Assembly (NCBI GenBank): GCA_032718475.1
Contig: JAUCBJ010008197.1
Location: 1 to 64,000 of the forward strand
Direction of reading: 5' to 3'
Length of the DNA: 64,000 nucleotides
From: Nemertoderma westbladi
Lineage: Eukaryota > Xenacoelomorpha > Nemertodermatida > Nemertodermatidae
The notes beneath the pieces were generated by a model. The model had not been told where the DNA came from and made no database searches. It saw nothing but the letters and a program-made list of their open reading frames with translations. Below are positions 33,351-43,798 of this stretch, in pieces. Numbering within the stretch: position 1 is the stretch's first letter; every line of letters begins with the position of its first letter. A program made the position numbers and the translations under genes.

Positions 33351-36292
33351 TCATGGTGCTTTAACGCCGAATAAATAGCTAATAATTCCTTATCGAAGGC
33401 AGATTTTTTACTCTCGCTAGATGTTAGTTTTCGTGAATAGAAACACAGTGGTTCTAGATTATTATCAACTTCTTGATGCACTACAGCGCCCAATGCAACA
33501 TTAGATGCATCTGTGGTTAACGAAAGTTTAGCATTGGGAACTGGAAATGATAAAGTTACTGCTGCTTTTAATGCTAATTTCATTTCAATAAATGAATTAT
33601 TTGCAGATTCATTCCACTCTAAAGAATCTTTCTTCTTTTTGTTTCGAGTGAGGTCTGTAAGGGGTGCTGCAATCTTAGAGAAATTAGGCACAAATCGGTG
33701 ATAAAAACCACACATACCGAGAAATCTCCGTAAAGAATACACGCTGTCAGGTTTGTTAAACTTGTCAATAGCTTCTAGCTTACCAGGGTTTGGTTTTATA
33801 CCATCATTCGAAATGAAATATCCTAAAAATTTCACTTCAGAAACCAGAAATGCACATTTACTTTTATTGGCTGTTAATCCCTTTGCCTTTAAACGCTCCA
33901 AGATGCACTTCAGATCTCGATAGTGCTGTTCCTCATTGGGACTACCGATTAACACATCATCGACGTATCCTACAGCGCACGGCAAATCACTAAACGTCAT
34001 ATCAATCAATCTCTGAAAGGTTTGACTCGCATTTCGTAAACCGAAAGGCATTATATTAAATTTAAAAAGTCCAAACGGTGTCACTATGGATGTTTTGACA
34101 ATATCGTCCTCTGCCACGGGTATTTGGTGAAAAGCTTTCTTTAGGTCTATTTTACTAAAAAATGTACATCCATTAAAACGATTTGCAATGTCAGCAATAT
34201 TTGGCATCGGATATGTGTCTGGTATGGTCTGTTTATTTAGTGCACGGTAATCTCCACAAGGTCTATGTCCTCCACCTGGTTTGTCTGCTATATGCAATGG
34301 AGTAGACCAAGGCGACTCTGCACGAGATATTACACCCTGTTTCAGTAACCAATCAAACTCATCCTGTGCAGCTACTAACTTTTTGCCAAATAAACAACGG
34401 GGACGAGAAAAACATGGAGGGCCTGTAGTTTGAATGTGGTGCTCTACCGAATGCCTCACTGGTTCACTAGCTAGTTTATCCTTAAATACCATACTGTACT
34501 GTTCCAGCAAAGAATTTAACCAGTTTTTATCATTTACCAATAAGATATTACCACTTTGCATGGGTGGGAAACTGATTGACGAGGTAAGGTTTGTGGTACC
34601 GGAAGAAATACCGTTAGCTACTGTATGGGAGATTGCGTGTGCTACACCAAACACATTGAACATTAATAATATGAAACAAACACCAAATAAACCGCGTGAA
34701 AATATGGGTTTAGTTAAACAATTCAACAATATGGATAATACTGTCAATAAACACAAAACCAATGTTTTACTGCCTAATTTAAAGACAGTTTCAAACCAGA
34801 AATTGTCTGCTGAACATTGAGAATTGGATATAGAATTGATACTACCACTTTGTACACCGTTATCTGAAGTTACTTGCACATAAATTTGTTTGGATCTACA
34901 ATCGATACTAATATTATGGGCTTGCAAAAAATCAAGACCCAAAATAGGTTGGCTAACTTCTGCTAAAATAAATCGCCAAGAGAACTCTTTATTGCCTAAA
35001 CATGGCAACTCAAAACGCAATAAACCTTCCCCAAAAGTTGGGATTTTAGACAAATTTGCGGCTGTTAAATTTATATTCATTGAGGGCCGCTTATCGCTTA
35101 AATATTTTCCATACATCTGGGGAAGTATGGAGAAGTCACTACCAGAATCTACTAGGAACTGACCTACAGGCGACGCCGAAATGTGGACTGCGTTAACCGA
35201 TCCCGAATCTCCATTATTATCGCCTCTGATCGGATGTCGTCGCGATGAGGACTGGCGGAATGAGCATGGTGGTATGCAACTTTGGGTTTCCGAACGATGA
35301 AGGAAATGTTGCTCACACCACGGTCCTCTCGTATCATATTGTCGGGGTTGCGGGTTTCTCTCTCTCGACCGACTTGTCCGCGAGTCCGACCCCCGATGTT
35401 GAGAATAACTCCGGTTCCTATATCCCGGATGCGAACGCGAATGCGATCTACTACGACTTTGATTTGTCAAATCGCGAAGTTGGCTAGCAATTTGTGCGAC
35501 CTGTTCTGTCAGCGCCTGTTGAGATTGCCACAGTAGACGCTGCGAATCTGGAATCGTCGAATCAGAAACTCGAGAAATTGGGTTTGAGTTAGTAGAGGAT
35601 GATGTTGAGAAACTCGCAGTGTTTTGAAACTGCTGCTGTTCTACCATCTTGTCAGCCACTTCTGCAAGATCGTCCAACGAGAGTTTATCGAGCGAACTGA
35701 GAACTATTCCCACAGTTTGGGGTAGAATTTCCAAAAAACGTAATCGCACAATTTGTTCGTTACCCGGTGCCAGTCGAGTCATCTGTCGGAGTGCTGCAGA
35801 TGGTTTTCTATCACCCAACTCCTGGGCCGCAAGCAACTGACGCAGTCGGCGGTCATCACTATCCGCAAGATGAGATATTATATTTTGCCTAATTGTCTCG
35901 AACGAATCTAGCACGTTAACGCCAGCATCTAAAATAGTTTCCGTCGGCAGAGCGGCTAGAAGATTGGACTTTTTAGAAGCATCAGTTTGCCCTTGAAGAA
36001 CTGCCTCCACTTGCTGAAACCAGATTCTGGCATCTTTTGCATATAATTCAGGTAGTCTGAACTTTTGGGGTACCGACGTTGTACCGGTACCGGTAGATAT
36101 AGTGGCATCGGTTTGCATCACTCTTGCTTGATAATTATCGAGCAATAGTTTCACTGCGGATGGATTTTCCTTATCCAGATAAACTATTATTTCAGCCTTC
36201 GTTTTTGGAAGGACAAAATCTGGATCATGGCTATTTAGGGCTTTTAAAATGTCAGATAATGCAGCTTTTTTGCAATCGGTATACAACGGCAT
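33351..36292 (-). CDS. Gypsy-B Gag-protease-RT-RNase H polyprotein
   Basis: One open frame of about 1000 residues. The first ATG is at 36292; the frame is open further into the primer-binding site. In order: a gag domain (LPELYAKDARIWFQQVEAVL, AQELGDRKPSAALRQMTRLA), an Arg/Ser-rich stretch, a short Cys/His motif (CEQHFLHRSETQSCIPPCSF), the aspartic protease (FLVDSGSDFSILP), an unusual hydrophobic segment at about residues 520-572, RT (FSKIDLKKAFHQIPV, AVGYVDDVLIGSP) and RNase H (LSLTTDASNVALGAV). All visible catalytic residues are intact. The frame shifts out at about 33345, inside RNase H, so a full Pol is not made. Confidence 0.9.
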
Positions 36293-36326
36293 CCTGCAGA
36301 TATACGGTTTGTAGATAAGGTTCAGT

Positions 36327-36346
36327 TCAGTCGTCTGGGTCACCAA
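36327..36346 (-). promoter_or_regulatory. Gypsy-B primer-binding site
   Basis: Next to the 5' LTR on the minus strand the sequence is TTGGTGACCCAGACGACTGA. The TGG start fits a tRNA primer-binding site. The tRNA was not identified. Confidence 0.65.
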
Positions 36347-36559
36347 TGTAAGTATCTATATTGATACTGCTGAAAACAGTCACCAAATGTATCTTTGTAT
36401 ATTTTTATTTAACCTTTGTAATTCTGTGTTCCGTATTATAGTCGGGTACCAGTAGTTGAATATAGAACTCAAAATGTCTGCACACTACAGTACTGCAGTC
36501 AGTGTTACATATGTATATGGATCAATATCCAAGGTAGTATTAAATCAAGCTACTTTACA
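36347..36559 (-). repeat. Gypsy-B 5' LTR
   Basis: 213 bp, the same length as the 3' LTR, with about three substitutions (for example TTTAACC for TTGAACC and GTCGGGTACCAG for GTCAGGTACCGG). The AGCGG duplication follows. Confidence 0.95.
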
Positions 36560-37425
36560 AGCGGTAAGGACACCGAAAGATCTTATTATGTCAATAAAAC
36601 GAGGAAAGACGTAAGTAAATCTAAGTCTCGAACCAGTGACAGGAGAGAACAGGTAACAACTCCTCCTACGTCTCCTAAGAGAATTCATGGAAGAAAGCCC
36701 GAGGAAAGAACAAGTGTGCACAACACAACACAGGTTAAAGTAAGTAACATCAAACCCAAATGTGTATTGTGCGACGGGCCACATTGCTTGAGTGGGTGTG
36801 ATGAATTCTTGAAAAAATCACTGAAGGATAGACGTGATGTCATGTGGGATAAGCGGTTGTGCTATAATTGCCTCAGACGAGGACACCAACGACGGACCTG
36901 TTACTCAGACGCGAGGTGTGCTAAGTGCGGCGCAAAACATCACATCTTGCTGCACACCGAATTTGACAGAACCCGCACGAGTCAGGTAAGTGAGCCCGAA
37001 CTACATGTCCAATTCAGTGATGTGAACGACACTGACCACAGTTCTGAGATGGAAGGATTCTACACAGACAAATTCTCCGACGAAAATGAATCCTGTTATA
37101 TGATAAATACCGCTGTGTATCGAGCACTTACGTACGAGACTGAATCGGAAGCGGAAAATCCTCGACTGACTATTCCGGACCGACAACCATCTTGGAAAGC
37201 ACCAACTTCCTCCGTCGGTATCCGAGAATTCCATGTGGTGCAACTGAGAGTCCATTGGCTAGGGAAGAGCCTCATAGTAAACGCCCTCCTTGACTCCGGC
37301 AGCACAGGCACCTTCATTGACAAAGAACTAGCCGAAGACATCTTTGCTGGACAACCCAAGTTCTGAACTAAGTTGAACCTTTCAGGAATTATGCAGGTTT
37401 GGAAATCCACAGTAGCCACAGATTA
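36560..37425 (+). pseudogene. BEL-2 gag C-terminus and protease start
   Basis: This continues the gag interrupted at 31427. It encodes Lys/Arg-rich sequence and then a cluster of Cys/His zinc motifs (KCVLCDGPHCLSGC, LCYNCLRRGHQRRTC, ARCAKCGAKHH). The retropepsin signature LLDSGSTGTFIDKEL follows near 37287-37330, as in the DUF1758 protease of BEL/Pao elements. A stop follows at 37364-37366, and the element ends abruptly at 37425 against minus-strand LINE-A. RT, RNase H and integrase are absent, so BEL-2 is truncated. Confidence 0.85.
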
Positions 37426-37985
37426 CTCCGCTGGGATTTTATCTAATCCACTCGCTTTATTATTGGACATGCTTTTAATGCTTCTTTGGAGTTCGGCAGG
37501 TGTGAAGTCCCCTTGTTTCTATAGGTAGTGTCTTGTCATATATTTTCCTTGTAGGGCTGACCTCGATGTTTGGTGGCTGCCCAAGCAAGTTGCTGAAGTG
37601 ATTTTTCCACTTCCCAACACGTTCTTCAGGACTATCGGCTTTGAGGCGCCCCTTTGCACAACTTTTCCGACCAGATACCTCATTTACAGTTTGCCAGGTG
37701 AGTCTTGATTGTTGCTGTATGTGAGCAGTTGTAATTGCTTCAGTTTTATCCTGTATGTACTTTTCCTGGCTGATGTTGTAGGCCAATTTAAGATCGTCCT
37801 TAGCTTTCTCAACCTTGTTAATGTTTTCGGTTGTTGGTTGTTCGGTTTTAACTTTGTAGGCTATCTTAAGATCTTCTCTCTTACAAGTAACCTCAGAGTT
37901 TTGCCATGGCACATACTGTTTTCGTTTAGGTTTCTGGGGGATATGCCTCTTAGCTGATTCCTTGTGGGCTGTTATTATATTCTGG
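37426..37985 (-). pseudogene. LINE-A linker region, second copy
   Basis: Nearly identical to 24182-24737, encoding the 145-residue linker frame (MPWQNSEVTCKRED onward) before RT. RT itself is absent because BEL-2 sequence begins at 37425. Together with the next entry it forms a duplicated head-to-head unit. Confidence 0.88.
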
Positions 37986-38906
37986 ATGTCCTTAGATCAT
38001 CATAATGATGATGGGGTGATGATAACTCCACCTACTGGCTCCAGAAGTCGAGGAAATCCTGCCAAGTACCTAACTGATCTAGACTTTGCTGATGACTTAG
38101 GTGTACTCTCAGAATCATTAGAGGGAGCCCAGCGGCTCCTCAGCTCATTAGAACATGCTGCTTCTAGTGTTGGTCTTTTTATTAACTCCAGAAAGACCAA
38201 AATTCTGACAGTTAACTTTGAAAGTTCTCAGCAAGTCTCTGATCGGATGAGCATAAGCTCAAAGGATGGTATGCTTGAGCATGTGGACGACTTCTGTTAC
38301 CTGGGATCATGGATCCGGAAGTCAGGCGAGGACCTTCGAATACGTAAGGGAAAGGCATGGGCAGCCTTGAATAGGCTTTCCAGGATTTGGAAGTCACCTA
38401 GAATTAATCGGAAACTTAAGGTCCGATTATTTAGAGCAGCAGTAGTTCCAGTACTCCTCTACGTGAGTCCATGCTGGGCTCTAACTGCTGAGGACACCAA
38501 ATCTCTGGATGGCACATTCACAAGAATGCTACGCCGGGTACATTGTGTCAAGTACAATGCACACATCTCCAACCAGACACTATATAACATAGGAGGTGTC
38601 TCATTGGTTCCCCCAAGCTTGACCCTAGAACAAAATTGCCTCCGCTTTGCAGGACATTGCTTTCGCCGTGAGGACCAGCCAGTGCATAATCTTGTACTTT
38701 GGCAGCCTCATGGAGTGAATAAGCATGGTGGACAGCCCATGACTTTCTTGAGACGCATCTTAAAGGACACTGGCCTTAAAGATGCAGATGATCTAGGAAA
38801 TGTCATGGGTGATAGGGAGTTGTGGCGGTGCAATTTTGTTGACAAGCCGGCACAGCATTCTTAAAAATGCAGCTGCAATGCAGCATGCCGATCCTAGTAG
38901 TAGTAG
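37986..38906 (+). pseudogene. LINE-B 3' part (copy 3)
   Basis: A near-identical twin of 24738-25659: the same 300-codon frame starting on the LINE-A side of the junction, and the same C-terminal motifs and TAG tail. It differs at a few positions (for example LLYVSPCW for LLYGSPCW). A minus-strand LINE-B tail follows directly. Confidence 0.9.
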
Positions 38907-39323
38907 AGCATGTTGCATTGCAGCTGCATTTTTAAGAATGCTCTGCCGGCTAAATTGCACAAAATTGCACCGCCACAACTCCCTATCACCCATGACATTT
39001 GCTAGATCATCCGCATCTTCAAGGCCAGTGTCCTTTAAGATGCGTCTCAAGAAAGTCATGGGCTGTCCACCATGCTTATTCACTCCATGAGGCTGCCAAA
39101 GTACAAGATTATCCACTGGCTGGTCCTCACGGCGAAAGCAATGTCCTGCAAAGCGGAGGCGATTTTGTTCTAGTGTCAAGCTTGGGGGAACCAATGAGAC
39201 ACCTCCAATGTTATATAGTGTCTGGTTGGAGATGTGTGCATTGTACTTGACACAATGAACCCGGCGTAGCATTCTTGTGAATATGCCATCCAGAGATTTG
39301 GTGTCTTCAGCAGTTAGAGCCCC
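38907..39323 (-). pseudogene. Inverted LINE-B 3' fragment
   Basis: The reverse complement of the last roughly 415 bases of LINE-B, encoding MLRRVHCVKYNAHISNQTLY and the C-terminal tail on the minus strand. It abuts copy 3 tail-to-tail at the TAG repeats, with no spacer. It ends at 39323 (GTTAGAGCCC). Confidence 0.9.
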
Positions 39324-39339
39324 CCTAGACTTGCAACAT

Positions 39340-39560
39340 CACCAATCTGCACTGATCTTAGCATAAGATCTTTATATGTCTTGGTAAGATCTTGGCACCT
39401 TTGCTCTATGATCTTAGCAGGGTTGGTAACGATCAGTGCAGATCTTTGCAGGATTGGTAAGACCACGGCTGATCTCTGGAGTTTTAGTAAGATCAGTCTA
39501 GATCTTTGCAGACAGAATTAATGATGTATAACAAAGTTCTGCAAAGATCTTAATAGTTCT
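39340..39560. repeat. Degenerate GATCTT-rich repeats
   Basis: About ten GATC-containing words (TGATCTTA, AGATCTTT, AGATCTTGG and similar), spaced roughly 15-30 bases apart and often followed by GCAGGATTGGTAA or similar. The units are too diverged to set an exact period. Confidence 0.5.
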
Positions 39561-39754
39561 CAATCAATAATTAAGCAAAATTTGAAGCATTCTTCTGTTT
39601 GCACTATGGGGATATGGCAGTGGGGGATGTAGAACTAACCTAACACATCTTACCTACATAGCCTGCTGTACAACTAACACCTACACATCTAACATTTCCT
39701 ATTGTCCCAATAACATTTCCTATTTTTAGAGCCCAGCATGGACTTCATGCATGA

Positions 39755-40138
39755 AGTGGATCAGCATGCATTCTTAACATTCCTGGGAGACTTTAATGCA
39801 AGTCTGCATCAATCACCTACATCGCCCTGGGTCTATAGCAATAGTGTTAACCGAAATTCTGTCCATCTTCAGGATTTTATCTCTGGAAATGGATTGTTTT
39901 CGGCTGGAACCCAGTTCAAGAAGCGAACTGGAAAGCTATGGACTCATAGTGGACCCAGTGGTCAAAGTCCCAGATAGACCATATTCTGTTTCGTAGGAAA
40001 TACAGGAGCTCTATACAAGACTGTAATGCATTTACAGTTCGACCCTTCTCCAGTGATCACCGCCTTATTGTGGCCAAGGTAAGACTTAGTCTGCGTGCTA
40101 GCAGAACAACGAAATCTGCCTTGCCGCGGCATGACTGG
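39755..40138 (+). pseudogene. LINE-B endonuclease fragment (copy 4, left part)
   Basis: APE-type endonuclease end: AFLTFLGDFNASLHQSP with the GDFN motif, then a DNA frame leading to SSDHRLIVAKV-type sequence near 40050. Compared with the copy at 63110-63140 there is a two-base loss near 39963 (GGTCAAAGTCCC for GGTCACAAGTCCC), which breaks the frame. The copy is split after GACTGG at 40138 by BEL-1 and resumes at 46878. The endonuclease would nick the target DNA. Confidence 0.88.
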
Positions 40139-40303
40139 TGTAGTAAATTAGTTATATATTGGACTTGAATCAAGATTTGTGTGCGTTACTCATTTATTCA
40201 TTATATTAGTATTGTATTGAAAAAACGCCCCATTTTGTTTATTTGAAACTTCCTGTCTTTATGACAAACTCATTTGACTTTGATCAAACCAATTTACGCA
40301 TTA
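40139..40303 (+). repeat. BEL-1 5' LTR, probably 5'-deleted
   Basis: 165 bp, from TGTAGTAAATTAG to ACGCATTA. It matches 46696-46877 apart from one base and a 17-bp gap. If the 3' LTR really starts at 46528, this LTR has lost its first 168 bases, perhaps by a deletion between two TGT words. Confidence 0.85.
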
Positions 40304-40320
40304 TGGCGCCCGATAAAAAC
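40304..40320 (+). promoter_or_regulatory. BEL-1 primer-binding site
   Basis: TGGCGCCCGATAAAAAC follows the LTR directly. TGGCGCCCGA matches the start of lysine-tRNA primer sites used by some retroviruses; the rest does not. Confidence 0.7.
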
Positions 40321-40348
40321 TCATAATCACTCAACACAAAGATACGCA

Positions 40349-43300
40349 ATGGATACAACACAGTTGCAAGCCAAAAGACGAGGTGTTCGAGCCGCAGCAA
40401 CCAAGGTTTACAACACGATTAATGGTCAAGATATCACCAAACTCGACGAGGTGGCCAGCAAAGCACACATCAACACACTCGAACGATACAGAGACCAGTT
40501 AGACAAAATCAACGGAGACATATGGGAACTCAGCACAACGGATTTCGTGGATCAAGACTCACAGACTGCTTCAGAATATGAGGTAAAACTGTCCAACTTA
40601 ATTTCTGAGTTACAACTGTCTAATTTACGTGGTAGACCAATAACTACTAATGTAGATCCTACATCCACGATACAATTAGGTAACACATTCTCATCAAGTA
40701 CCATGTTAAATAGCAATCAAACCTTTGGAAATTCTCAAGCATATGCCAGATCCGTACTAGGCAAATTAAAACCACCAATTTTCAACGGCAATCCCTTAGA
40801 ATATTTTGGCTGGTATGATGCCTTTGTAGCTGCCATTCATGAATCAGGATTACCGGATGTTCTAAAATTTCAATATCTCGTACAAAGTTTAGGTCCTATA
40901 CCAAAAGCTATTGTTGCCGGTTTACCAGTAGCTGCAGGTAATTATTCTGTAGCTTTAGATTTATTGAAAGATGAATATGGGAACAAAAATCGCATAATAA
41001 GAGCTCACATAGAGGAGTTACACAGAGGTTCTTATAAAGTTGGTAATGCAAATTCATTACGAGACATTTACAACAATTGTAGAAAGAATATACGAGCATT
41101 AGAAACTCTCAACGTCACAACACACGAATACCAACGCATGGTCATACCCGATATTTTAAGGTCATTGCCCACACAATTAGCTCAACGGATTTTACGGGAT
41201 AATAACAATGAAATTAACGACCTTGAACTATTAATGAAATTAATAAAGGTACAGATTGATACTGATGAAGCACTAGCAGAGCTTAAGCAACCAAGTCAAC
41301 AAGAACTTTTTAGGAACAACAACCGTCAAGTATTCACTCACGGTCAAAAACCATTCACGGCCACAGCGTCCACATTCTTCACTGAAACGGTTAGAAAACC
41401 TCAAGCATCGAATAACACTCAAAATCAAAAAGCACAATTTAACCCACAATCACAGTTACAAAAGGTCCCACGGTGCATTTTCTGTAAGCAAAATCATTAT
41501 TCCTCAAACTGTCACATTATAGGTAACATCCCTGAGCGAAAAAGTATATTACAAAAACAAAATCGTTGCTTCATATGCATTGGAAATGATCATCAAGCTA
41601 GCAATTGTCCACGAAAAAAACCTTGCTATAATTGTAAGCAGACAGGCCACCACACGTCAATATGTTATAAGGTAGTGGAAAACCCTAAATCCAAAACCGT
41701 ACATGTTGCCATGGTGACACAACAACCAGGAGATGACTACACAACTACTAACAATATTGATGTCCTTCCAGACACCGTTATGCACTTCGCACAACCTGCA
41801 GTTAACAATAAACATGAAATAGTCCTTTTGCAAACAGCAGTCATTTCATGCATTACTGATATAAACCAATCAAAACAAGTAAATTCCTTTTTTGACACCG
41901 GCAGCACAAAATCATTTGTTACAGAAAAATTTGTAACTCTAAATAATTTGCCAGTCGTTGGCAAGCAACTAGTTTGTTTACAGGGATTTCGGGGTGACAA
42001 ATGTAAAGGAAATTGTGTTCCAGAAACATTAGATTTAATAGAAATAGATTTACGTTTACGTGATGGAAATTTGTCAACTATACGGCCACTTGTTATCAAT
42101 AAAATATGTGAACCTTTATTGATAAAATCGTCTCCTACATTATGGTCTTTGAACTTGAATTTAGATACATCTGATTTAGCTGACCCATCTTTATTGTTTG
42201 AAAGTAATTTTAAACAAAATTTTCCAGTAGATCTGTTGATAGGTGCCGATTATTATTGGCGATTCATAAGTGGGAACATACTACGATCCACCGATTGTGA
42301 CGTAGTTGCCCTAGATAGCAGTTTTGGATGGCTCTTATCCGGTTCAATAAACCCCACTCAAGAAATCCAATCACAATATCCAATCACACACACAGAAATG
42401 CTAACTTGCGCTGAACCAATATTTGATAAACCAAATATTACCTACACTTCAGACGAACAGCTTTTACAACTTATGAAAGCATTTTGGTCATTAGAAAGCA
42501 TTGGTATTACTGATTCACCATATGAGGATATTCCATGTACATTTATAGATAACATTGAAATGAAAAATGGCCTGTATACTGTAGGCCTCCCTTGGAAATC
42601 ACCACGCAATTCTTTAAACGATAATTTTTCATATTGTTATAAACACTTAATTAGTCTTGTGAAAAGACTCATTAAATCATATCTATTTCATAGGTATGAC
42701 GATGTTTTCCAAGAACATTTTGCCAAAGGGTACATTGAAAAGGTCAATTATACTGAACCTCTTCCAGAAGGTGCACAAGTACATTACATTCCTCATCGTG
42801 GAATTTTACGTGAGGAACGTGAAAGCACAAAGTTACGAGTTGTTTATAATGCCTCATGTCGACCAACACCATCCTGTCTGTCATTGAATGATTGTTTAAA
42901 GACAGGTCCTAATTTCATGCCAAATTTACGTAACACATTACTAAGATTTAGATTGTATCCTTTTGGTGTTACAGCCGACATACAGCAAGCTTTCCTACAG
43001 TGCCAAATTGAACCTTATGATAGAGACGTTTTAAGGTTTTTATGGGTTTCAGATTGTGAGGACATTAACCCAGACACTCCCAAAATTCAAGCATATCGAT
43101 ATACGAGAGCGCTCTTTGGCTTAACCTCATCACCCGGGATTTTAGGAATAATAATAAAAGAACACTTAAAATCAGAAAGTGTTATTGCATCACCAGTTGA
43201 TTTGATTGCAATAAAGAAATTAGCTGATCTAGTTGTAGATGATTTATGCACAGGAGTACACACAGTCACGGAAGGCATCCAATTGCAAAAATCATGCACT

Positions 43301-43798
43301 GAAATATTAGACCGTGCTCACCTTAAAATTCGTCGTTGGAAGACTAACAATGTCGAACTTCAGCGTTTATTTGATCAAGCAACACAAGTCGACTCGATCA
43401 CAACTACTGACAAAACATGTGATAAACAATCAAATAAACCTATACAAATTGTTGAGGATACACAAACATACACTAAGTCTACACTAGGTCTGTCACTAAA
43501 CCAAACAAATAATACAACCAGGGTATTAGGCCAAGTATGGCATTTAGAAGATGATACATTTGGATATGACGTCACATCAGTGTACAATTATGTTAAACAA
43601 TTAAAGGTCACTAAACGTGCTGTATTACAATTAGGCGCAAGAATATATGATCCCACATTTATTTTATCTCCTTTTACAGCCCCCATTAAAGAGATATTTC
43701 AGAAACTGTGTTCTGATAAATCAGACTGGGATTCACCATTGTGTCCAGAATTGTTACCTCTATATGGCATTCATGGGTTAACAATTTATATGCGCTAA
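40349..43798 (+). CDS. BEL-1 Gag-protease-RT frame
   Basis: I chose the ATG at 40349 (MDTTQLQAKRRGVRAAATKV) because the frame upstream lies in the LTR and primer site. In order: a helical N-terminus, a DUF1759-type capsid region (PPIFNGNPLEYFGWYDAFVA, at about 40770), three Cys/His knuckles (CIFCKQNHYSSNC, CFICIGNDHQASNC, CYNCKQTGHHTSIC at 41476-41650), the protease DTGSTKSFV near 41895, and RT with LRVVYNASC, FGVTADIQQAFLQ and DLVVDDLCTG (DD intact) at 42830-43245. The frame ends at 43796-43798 after a frameshift in the RT/RNase H linker. Over 1100 residues are open, long for a decayed element. Confidence 0.92.
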   Translation: MDTTQLQAKRRGVRAAATKVYNTINGQDITKLDEVASKAHINTLERYRDQLDKINGDIWELSTTDFVDQDSQTASEYEVKLSNLISELQLSNLRGRPITTNVDPTSTIQLGNTFSSSTMLNSNQTFGNSQAYARSVLGKLKPPIFNGNPLEYFGWYDAFVAAIHESGLPDVLKFQYLVQSLGPIPKAIVAGLPVAAGNYSVALDLLKDEYGNKNRIIRAHIEELHRGSYKVGNANSLRDIYNNCRKNIRALETLNVTTHEYQRMVIPDILRSLPTQLAQRILRDNNNEINDLELLMKLIKVQIDTDEALAELKQPSQQELFRNNNRQVFTHGQKPFTATASTFFTETVRKPQASNNTQNQKAQFNPQSQLQKVPRCIFCKQNHYSSNCHIIGNIPERKSILQKQNRCFICIGNDHQASNCPRKKPCYNCKQTGHHTSICYKVVENPKSKTVHVAMVTQQPGDDYTTTNNIDVLPDTVMHFAQPAVNNKHEIVLLQTAVISCITDINQSKQVNSFFDTGSTKSFVTEKFVTLNNLPVVGKQLVCLQGFRGDKCKGNCVPETLDLIEIDLRLRDGNLSTIRPLVINKICEPLLIKSSPTLWSLNLNLDTSDLADPSLLFESNFKQNFPVDLLIGADYYWRFISGNILRSTDCDVVALDSSFGWLLSGSINPTQEIQSQYPITHTEMLTCAEPIFDKPNITYTSDEQLLQLMKAFWSLESIGITDSPYEDIPCTFIDNIEMKNGLYTVGLPWKSPRNSLNDNFSYCYKHLISLVKRLIKSYLFHRYDDVFQEHFAKGYIEKVNYTEPLPEGAQVHYIPHRGILREERESTKLRVVYNASCRPTPSCLSLNDCLKTGPNFMPNLRNTLLRFRLYPFGVTADIQQAFLQCQIEPYDRDVLRFLWVSDCEDINPDTPKIQAYRYTRALFGLTSSPGILGIIIKEHLKSESVIASPVDLIAIKKLADLVVDDLCTGVHTVTEGIQLQKSCTEILDRAHLKIRRWKTNNVELQRLFDQATQVDSITTTDKTCDKQSNKPIQIVEDTQTYTKSTLGLSLNQTNNTTRVLGQVWHLEDDTFGYDVTSVYNYVKQLKVTKRAVLQLGARIYDPTFILSPFTAPIKEIFQKLCSDKSDWDSPLCPELLPLYGIHGLTIYMR

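Larger units (their letters stand above)
31428..36559 (-). mobile_element. Gypsy-B, near-complete Ty3/gypsy retrotransposon
   Basis: A 5.13-kb minus-strand element with two 213-bp LTRs and an AGCGG target duplication (31423-31427 and 36560-36564). The LTRs differ at about three positions. Gag, protease, RT and most of RNase H form one long open frame. Frameshifts or stops affect the RNase H end and the integrase. It lies in the gag of BEL-2, so it is younger than BEL-2. A second, truncated copy lies at 55007-57909. Confidence 0.95.

Noticed and set aside
34434-35536. Several plus-strand frames opposite Gypsy-B gag and protease
   Set aside because: They are shadows of the long minus-strand polyprotein, which has clear gag, protease and RT motifs.
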